In this document: one piece after another, positions 41,724-45,347 of the stretch
Layout of the letters: every line of letters begins with the position of its first letter
How positions within the stretch are numbered: the stretch's first letter is position 1
Source of the DNA: an uncultured Verrucomicrobiota bacterium
GTDB lineage: Bacteria > Verrucomicrobiota > Kiritimatiellia > CAIVKH01
Direction: 5' to 3'
Length of the DNA: 45,347 bases
Assembly: GCA_937996795.1 (NCBI GenBank)
Contig: CALKUH010000062.1
Coordinates: 1-45,347 of the forward strand
Position numbers and translations under genes: made by a program
Notes under the pieces: model-generated
The model's database searches: none
What the model was told of the DNA's origin: nothing
The model's input: only the letters and a program-made list of their open reading frames with translations

Positions 41724-42266
41724 TTAGTCGAAGTAGTAGCGAACGCTGAAGAGGAAGCGGACTTCGTCATCCTGCAACTCTCCGTCTTCGCTATCGACGA
41801 AGATATCATCCGTGGCCGCAAGGTAGCTGCCGTCCAAGGCAAGCGCAACGTCGTCGCGGATGAAGTATTTCACGCCACCACCGACCGAAAGAACGGCGGC
41901 GTCGGCGTCGAGATCGCTCTCGTCGGCTTCGGCATCGGCCCAGACAACGCCGGCGCCCAGGAACGGCACAAGGGCCGAATCGCGGAGGAAATTGTACTCG
42001 GCACGAACGCCCAACTCGGTGCTCATGTAGCGATCGTCGTCGCGCAATCCAGCAAGCACGGCCACTTCGAATCCGTCGGCGAGGAACTGGCCGTAGGCGA
42101 GCTGAATCTGCAAATCATCCCCCATCACATTGAGGACACCTGAACCTTCAAGAACCTTGGTTCCCTTGTCCAGATTCGGGGTAACTCCGCCGGCATTCTG
42201 TTCAGCCGCCAAGGCCGACCCCGCCACCAGTGCTGCGACCGCAAACACGACCCATTTCGTTTTCAT
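41724..42266 (-). CDS. Small outer-membrane beta-barrel protein
   Basis: 180 residues from the ATG at 42266 (GGAGAAG upstream). Signal peptide about 1-21, then strand-like alternation with Gly- and Asp-rich turns and a C-terminal Phe-Ser-Val-Arg-Tyr-Tyr-Phe-Asp, typical of small OmpA-W-like barrels. No specific function recognised. Confidence 0.75.
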   Translation of the reverse strand: MKTKWVVFAVAALVAGSALAAEQNAGGVTPNLDKGTKVLEGSGVLNVMGDDLQIQLAYGQFLADGFEVAVLAGLRDDDRYMSTELGVRAEYNFLRDSALVPFLGAGVVWADAEADESDLDADAAVLSVGGGVKYFIRDDVALALDGSYLAATDDIFVDSEDGELQDDEVRFLFSVRYYFD

Positions 42267-42365
42267 CTGCTGCTTCTCCTGTTTTGTTTCTCTTTTCGAC
42301 ACGGGAAACAACCAGTCTTCGGCACGCTACCCTATAACCTTACGGACTACAATTCTTCAGAAAAA

Positions 42366-42390
42366 GCCGCCCCCATCGTGGGCGGCTACA
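42366..42390. repeat. REP-like hairpin, also a possible terminator
   Basis: On the minus strand GTAG is followed by CCGCCCAC-GAT-GGGGGCGG, then TTTTT. It has the GTAG foot of REP elements (compare 15758-15819) and resembles an intrinsic terminator for transcripts coming from the right, such as vapBC. Confidence 0.6.
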
Positions 42391-42422
42391 GGAATACCAC
42401 CAACTCATGGGGTATGTCCGCT

Positions 42423-42446
42423 GTAGACGCGCACGTTGGGCGCGTC
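42423..42446. repeat. REP-like hairpin
   Basis: GTAG (42423-42426) then GACGCGC and GCGCGTC (7-bp stem, 7-nt loop). Same layout as the other GTAG-footed hairpins in this window. Confidence 0.55.
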
Positions 42447-42496
42447 AGATCCGGTTTTTCAGCGCAATCCGGTGATCACCACCGGCTGGTTGTGCC
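42447..42496 (-). other. Left end of the integron array: decayed attC of the vapBC cassette
   Basis: The box GTTGTGCC (42489-42496) is exactly complementary to GGCACAAC at 43216-43223, as expected for the two ends of one cassette. Read minus, the box is followed by CAGCC and GGTGGTGATC, which match the outer half of the other attC sites, and by ATCACCGG as a short return arm. The final GTTRRRY box is not recognisable, so the site is truncated or decayed. Confidence 0.55.
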
Positions 42497-42499
42497 GGG

Positions 42500-42898
42500 T
42501 CATTTCAGCAGGTTGAAGAAGGGCAGTTTGGCGGCACCTTTGTCAAAGGTGATGCCGCTTTCGCATCCAAGGGCTCGCGCGGAGTGTGCGATAAGGATGT
42601 CGGCGAGATCCGCGCTGCGTGCCGCTCCGTCAGCAAGCAGGCGTTCCACGACGTCGTTAGCCTGAAACTCAAACACCGGCATCTGTCGCATGATCCGGAT
42701 GGCGTCCAGGATCTCGGCGCGCGTCTTGTCGTATGCGCTTTCGAGCACCCAGATCGTCTCCAGGACCACGAGAAGAGGAATCAGCAGACGCTCCCGCTTC
42801 TCTTCGGCTTGCTTGAGCCGCATGCGGGCGACCTCGGCCTGCTTCTCGTCATCGCGTACGAGAAAACGAACGATGATGTTCGTGTCGACCGCGATCAT
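42500..42898 (-). CDS. vapC: VapC-type PIN-domain toxin
   Basis: 132 residues. PIN ribonuclease: Val-Asp-Thr-Asn-Ile-Ile-Val-Arg-Phe (4-12) with the first Asp, a Glu in Leu-Glu-Thr-Ile-Trp (about 45-50), Asp-Leu-Ala-Asp-Ile-Leu-Ile-Ala-His (about 96-104) and Thr-Phe-Asp (about 116-118): all four acidic residues are present, so it may be an active RNase that targets RNA. Starts with ATGA over the antitoxin stop. Both lie in an integron cassette; the stop is three bases from the attC box. Confidence 0.9.
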   Translation of the reverse strand: MIAVDTNIIVRFLVRDDEKQAEVARMRLKQAEEKRERLLIPLLVVLETIWVLESAYDKTRAEILDAIRIMRQMPVFEFQANDVVERLLADGAARSADLADILIAHSARALGCESGITFDKGAAKLPFFNLLK

Positions 42899-43143
42899 CG
42901 CGCTCGACTCCTCATGCGCTTCGCCACGGCGGCGTTCATCTCGTCGATGCTCCTCCGCGGCTGAACAGGGTTGTGGAGCCGTCCGAACACTTCGTCCACG
43001 GACTTCGTGAGCGGCTGCATCACTGCCTCCGCGTCTCCGTGGACAACAAACAGGACCCGGTCGCCGGCCTGCAGGCGAAGCGACTCCCGCACCACCTTGG
43101 GGATCGTGAGCTGCCCCTTGCTTGTCAACGTGGCCGTAACCAT
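42895..43143 (-). CDS. vapB: VapB-type antitoxin (AbrB/SpoVT fold)
   Basis: 82 residues. AbrB-type swapped-hairpin DNA-binding domain: Val-Thr-Ala-Thr-Leu-Thr-Ser-Lys-Gly-Gln-Leu-Thr-Ile-Pro-Lys-Val-Val-Arg-Glu (about 2-20) and Leu-Gln-Ala-Gly-Asp-Arg-Val-Leu-Phe. Neutralises VapC and represses the pair. An inverted repeat lies in the promoter region (43170-43187). Confidence 0.88.
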   Translation of the reverse strand: MVTATLTSKGQLTIPKVVRESLRLQAGDRVLFVVHGDAEAVMQPLTKSVDEVFGRLHNPVQPRRSIDEMNAAVAKRMRSRAR

Positions 43144-43151
43144 CGGAATGT

Positions 43152-43187
43152 CCTTACTTATTTACTCCTCCTTACAATATAGTAAGG
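43152..43187. promoter_or_regulatory. Operator-like repeats upstream of vapB
   Basis: CCTTAC and GTAAGG form a perfect 6-bp inverted repeat with a 6-bp spacer (43170-43187), and a third half site CCTTAC lies at 43152-43157 near the vapB start. Consistent with autoregulation by VapB. Confidence 0.6.
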
Positions 43188-43216
43188 CGATGTGCAGAAA
43201 TCAAGCGTCATTTCTG

Positions 43217-43287
43217 GCACAACGTCAGCGGTGTGGGGCGCCGAACCCGCTGCGGGTGAGACGTACCACACCACCGCCTTGTTCGCC
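43217..43287 (-). other. Integron attC site A (higBA cassette)
   Basis: Outer boxes GCACAAC (43217-43223) and GTTCGCC (43281-43287). Inner arms pair (GGCGGTGGTGTG with a CCCACACCGCT-like strand on minus) with an unpaired base on one side, as in attC hairpins. The minus-strand order is R''-5 nt-L''-loop-L'-6 nt-R'. The central stretch (GAACCCGC...GCGGGTGAG) is shared with sites B and C. Confidence 0.85.
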
Positions 43288-43295
43288 CAAATGTT

Positions 43296-43598
43296 TTAGG
43301 CTACGGCCAGCTGCTGAATCTCCTGTTCAATCCGATCTCCAATCCGATCTTGTTCTGTTGCTAGATCATAGCTGGATTGGAGGTTTAGCCAGAATTGCGG
43401 AGATGTTCCGAAATATCGGCCGAGTCGCAGCGCCGTGTCGGCCGATATAGAGCGAATACCATGTACGATCTCGTTGATTCGTCGGGCCGGGACATGGATA
43501 TCCTTCGCCAGTCGATATTGCGTTATCTGTAGTGGTGCCAAAAATTCTTCCGTCAGTATTTCGCCCGGATGAATGGGGGGTAGTTTCGTTTTTTTCAC
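43296..43598 (-). CDS. higA: HigA-type antitoxin
   Basis: 100 residues. Begins Pro-Pro-Ile-His-Pro-Gly-Glu-Ile-Leu with a HTH_XRE fold: Ile-Thr-Gln-Tyr-Arg-Leu-Ala-Lys-Asp-Ile-His-Val-Pro-Ala-Arg-Arg-Ile-Asn-Glu-Ile-Val (about 25-45). Diagnostic for HigA (VapI-like) antitoxins. It follows the toxin gene (8-bp gap), the higBA order. Both are in an integron cassette. Confidence 0.93.
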   Translation of the reverse strand: MKKTKLPPIHPGEILTEEFLAPLQITQYRLAKDIHVPARRINEIVHGIRSISADTALRLGRYFGTSPQFWLNLQSSYDLATEQDRIGDRIEQEIQQLAVA

Positions 43599-43606
43599 GG
43601 GTCACC

Positions 43607-43888
43607 TCAGTGGTAGTCAACTATTTCAACGTCTTCCGCGTTTCCCTTTGTCCATTTAAAGCATATTCGCCACTGCTGGTTGATACGTATGCTGTATTGG
43701 CCTTTTCTGTCGCCTCGTAATTCTTCCAGACGATTGCCTGGTGGTACCTTTAGGTCGCGCCAGTCATATGCCGCGTTGATCATCAACAGTTTGCGAAGAG
43801 CAAGCCGTTGAATGTCGTGTGGTAGTTTTCTGGATAGATCACGGCGAAATATCCTTTCGGTCTCCTTGTCTCGGAAGGATTGAATCAT
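43607..43888 (-). CDS. higB: HigB-type toxin (RelE superfamily)
   Basis: 93 residues. Ribosome-dependent mRNase of the RelE fold: Met-Ile-Gln-Ser-Phe-Arg-Asp-Lys-Glu-Thr-Glu at the N-terminus, Asn-Gln-Gln-Trp-Arg-Ile-Cys-Phe-Lys-Trp (about 70-79) with the expected Arg, and a C-terminal Val-Glu-Ile-Val-Asp-Tyr-His. Full length and apparently intact. The operator-like region 43897-43931 is upstream. Confidence 0.92.
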   Translation of the reverse strand: MIQSFRDKETERIFRRDLSRKLPHDIQRLALRKLLMINAAYDWRDLKVPPGNRLEELRGDRKGQYSIRINQQWRICFKWTKGNAEDVEIVDYH

Positions 43889-43896
43889 GGATAAAC

Positions 43897-43931
43897 AATA
43901 ACGCGCCGCGGTAATACCGTCAAGCGTTATT
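43897..43931. promoter_or_regulatory. Nested inverted repeat upstream of higB
   Basis: AATAACGC (43897-43904) and GCGTTATT (43924-43931) are perfect inverted arms, and between them CGGTA-A-TACCG is a second perfect palindrome. This fits a HigA operator covering the promoter, independent of any upstream integron promoter. Confidence 0.6.
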
Positions 43932-43935
43932 ATTG

Positions 43936-44005
43936 GGCGAACGTCAGCGGTGAGGGGCGGCGAACCCGCCGCGGGTGAGACTTACCCTCAACTGCCTTGT
44001 TGTGC
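43936..44005 (-). other. Integron attC site B
   Basis: Boxes GGCGAAC (43936-43942) and GTTGTGC (43999-44005). GGCGAAC is complementary to GTTCGCC of site A, and GTTGTGC to GCACAAC of site C, so cassettes on both sides have matching ends. Confidence 0.85.
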
Positions 44006-44383
44006 TTTTAGTCCTTCTCGGAATGCTCGACAACTCTTCATCCCGGTGTCCATGAAGAGTCCTATGATCAACACTGATCCAATAAACTCAACAAGTGGGA
44101 GATTTGGCACTTCAAGAGCCGTTTGCAGTGTGAGAAGCCATTGCGTAAAGACTAGGATGAATGCCAAGGCCCATGCGATGTAGGAAGGAATCGATCTCTT
44201 ACGAAAGATAGCTTGCACAATCAGCCCGATCAAAAACGGCACAATGCCTGCGATGGCGAGGAATACAACTATGACGATGATTGCCCCACCATCTTGAACA
44301 AGGCCGGACCACCCCAGTGCGGCGAGAAAAATGAGCCCGAGTGTGGTAACGAGTGCAACGAACTGTGAACTGCTAAATTTCAT
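43988..44383 (-). CDS. Small membrane protein in an integron cassette
   Basis: 131 residues, about four hydrophobic segments (about 8-25, 32-55, 68-88, 95-112) and a basic C-terminal end. No recognised family. The last few codons and the stop lie inside attC site B. The start is 16 bp from the next attC, so expression probably depends on an upstream promoter. Confidence 0.7.
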   Translation of the reverse strand: MKFSSSQFVALVTTLGLIFLAALGWSGLVQDGGAIIVIVVFLAIAGIVPFLIGLIVQAIFRKRSIPSYIAWALAFILVFTQWLLTLQTALEVPNLPLVEFIGSVLIIGLFMDTGMKSCRAFREGLKAQQGS

Positions 44384-44399
44384 CTCATATCATTCCAAA

Positions 44400-44470
44400 G
44401 CACAACGTTAGCGGTGAGGGGACGGCGAACCCGCCACGGGTGAGCCGTACCCTCGACCGCCTGGTTCGGC
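44400..44470 (-). other. Integron attC site C
   Basis: Boxes GCACAAC (44400-44406) and GTTCGGC (44464-44470). Arms AGCGGT-GAGGG and CCCTCGACCGCC pair with one extra G, the extrahelical base expected of attC. Confidence 0.88.
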
Positions 44471-44905
44471 CTTCTGTCTTGGTTCCAGCCTGTCAATGAC
44501 TGCGCATTTCGCATTCTCCATCGTGATCATTCCCGGTTTTCCGACAGCATCGACGACGGCCTGGAGATAGGCGAGAAGCTCTTTCCATTTCGGAGGGCTT
44601 CTGAAGTCCTCTGGTCGGAAGTCCATTTCGATCTCATCCGCGCAGAAGAAGTGACAGTTCACGACGGCATCAGCGATCGTCACATGCAGGACAGGCATAT
44701 CGTCTACCTGCATCGCCTGAATGTCCGCAAATCTCGTGGGCTTTGTGGCTGAGGATCCCTTGTACGAGAACTCGTACCGTGTGGCAATGCGTGGCAGGCA
44801 AACGAGCAGGTTGTCCCAATCGTCTGATGACGTAGACTCGATGTAGAAGTCGCGAAGGGCACCGTCCGATATCAGATCGTCTGCAATCTGGTCGTATGGT
44901 TTCAT
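44408..44905 (-). CDS. Unrecognised protein in an integron cassette
   Basis: 165 residues from the ATG at 44905. No domain recognised; acidic N-terminal part with Met-Lys-Pro-Tyr-Asp-Gln-Ile and a conserved-looking Phe-Arg-Pro-Glu-Asp-Phe stretch. The last 20 codons are encoded by attC site C (Gly/Pro/Ser-rich tail). Confidence 0.65.
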   Translation of the reverse strand: MKPYDQIADDLISDGALRDFYIESTSSDDWDNLLVCLPRIATRYEFSYKGSSATKPTRFADIQAMQVDDMPVLHVTIADAVVNCHFFCADEIEMDFRPEDFRSPPKWKELLAYLQAVVDAVGKPGMITMENAKCAVIDRLEPRQKAEPGGRGYGSPVAGSPSPHR

Positions 44906-44915
44906 ATCCTCTGTG

Positions 44916-45014
44916 GCCGAACGACTGCAATGACCGGGTCGGAACCCCGGCACGCCGGGTGCCCCGCAGCCGGCGTGCCGCGGGTGGAGACTACGGTCGA
45001 TTGCATTGTTGGAC
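44916..45014 (-). other. Integron attC site D (longer, divergent)
   Basis: Boxes GCCGAAC (44916-44922) and GTTGGAC (45008-45014), 99 bp. Arms TGCAATGACCG and CGGTCGATTGCA pair perfectly with one extra base. The central part differs from sites A-C and is longer. Confidence 0.88.
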
Positions 45015-45019
45015 GATCT

Positions 45020-45289
45020 TCACTTGATTGTCGGGTTGTCTTTGCACTGATCCCGAATCCGCTCTGTGTCTTCCCTTTCGGCCCGTTCTCCACGTTCTAG
45101 GCGAGCTGCGCCTGTCGCGACCGTCCATATACAGTCCAAGCCGTCAAGCGCGACGAACAGGAAAGCGCCAGCGATGGCGCCCACTGTCGGGCCGAGCAAT
45201 AGGGTGGAGGCGATGGCTCCAATCGTAATCATGCCGAGGCAGATCCAGGCGAGCTTTGTGTCCAGTTTTGTTATCAGTCCGAAGAGCAT
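45020..45289 (-). CDS. Small membrane protein in an integron cassette
   Basis: 89 residues with two hydrophobic segments (about 14-32 and 36-56) and an acidic/basic C-terminal tail. No family recognised. The stop is 5 bp from attC D. The 48 bases between its start and the window edge hold the beginning of another attC. Confidence 0.7.
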   Translation of the reverse strand: MLFGLITKLDTKLAWICLGMITIGAIASTLLLGPTVGAIAGAFLFVALDGLDCIWTVATGAARLERGERAEREDTERIRDQCKDNPTIK

Positions 45290-45337
45290 ACGACCTCACG
45301 TCTCACACATCAGTTTGTCGGAATTCTTCCTCTTCAC

Positions 45338-45347
45338 GTCCAACGTC
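45338..45347 (-). other. Partial attC site E at the window edge
   Basis: GTCCAAC (45338-45344) is exactly complementary to GTTGGAC at 45008-45014, completing the rule for the last cassette. The rest of the site is outside the window. Confidence 0.7.

Noticed and set aside
41002..42489. Integrase or attI next to the tRNA-Gln gene
   Set aside because: No tyrosine recombinase and no attI-like sequence left of the array; the array orientation points right instead.

Overview
The window is a GC-rich bacterial chromosome segment carrying mostly housekeeping and hypothetical genes, the great majority on the minus strand. The gene content (a DUF4914 protein, an NYN-LOTUS protein, MmgE/PrpD, HAF-repeat and DUF481 proteins, many nucleotidyltransferase-like genes, GTAG-footed palindromic repeats) suggests a member of the PVC group, perhaps Kiritimatiellia/Lentisphaeria. 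This is inference from gene families; there is no rRNA or marker phylogeny here. Outer-membrane beta-barrel proteins and a lipoprotein indicate a Gram-negative envelope.

Layout: 90-3633 holds a nucleotidyltransferase-like gene and gcvP. 3824-13941 is a complete type I-E CRISPR-Cas locus on the minus strand in canonical order cas3-cas8e-cse2-cas7e-cas5e-cas6e-cas1-cas2-array. It has 26 identical repeats on an exact 61-bp register, a decayed 27th repeat at the far end, a pre-crRNA promoter overlapping the 3' end of cas2, and a 16-bp direct repeat bracketing the whole locus. 14056-22480 carries PHP, NYN-LOTUS, PrpD, a small-ORF/nucleotidyltransferase pair, an endonuclease/exonuclease/phosphatase protein and three GT4-like glycosyltransferases. 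22600-26570 carries DUF4914 behind a promoter-leader-terminator arrangement that looks like an attenuator or riboswitch, then DUF2294, UVR-motif and DUF3431 proteins. 26680-29238 has a lipoprotein, a VOC protein, and a secreted cyclase-family hydrolase divergent from a MarR regulator across three operator-like palindromes. 29235-34171 has Hsp33 and a run of monooxygenase-like, YndJ, photolyase and FAD-oxidoreductase genes. 34273-40948 has apt, a sigma-70 factor, HAF, DUF481, GAF-PtsP and SixA. A tRNA-Gln lies at 41002, followed by DUF2938 and a beta-barrel protein.

The right end (42489 to the window edge at 45347) is the most striking part. It is a chromosomal integron cassette array read on the minus strand: four complete attC-like sites, one decayed site on the left and the start of another at the window edge. 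The test is that each cassette begins and ends with mutually complementary 7-8 bp boxes, a different pair for each cassette, as the circular-cassette model predicts. The cassettes carry VapBC, HigBA and three unrecognised proteins. No integrase is in the window; the array orientation predicts it to the right.

Together the window shows two acquisition platforms (CRISPR array and integron) in one chromosome, plus a nitrogen-PTS module (PtsP with its likely phosphatase SixA) and a probable photoprotection/repair gene run. Starts were revised from the longest reading frame where an overlap with the upstream stop or a ribosome binding site decided it.
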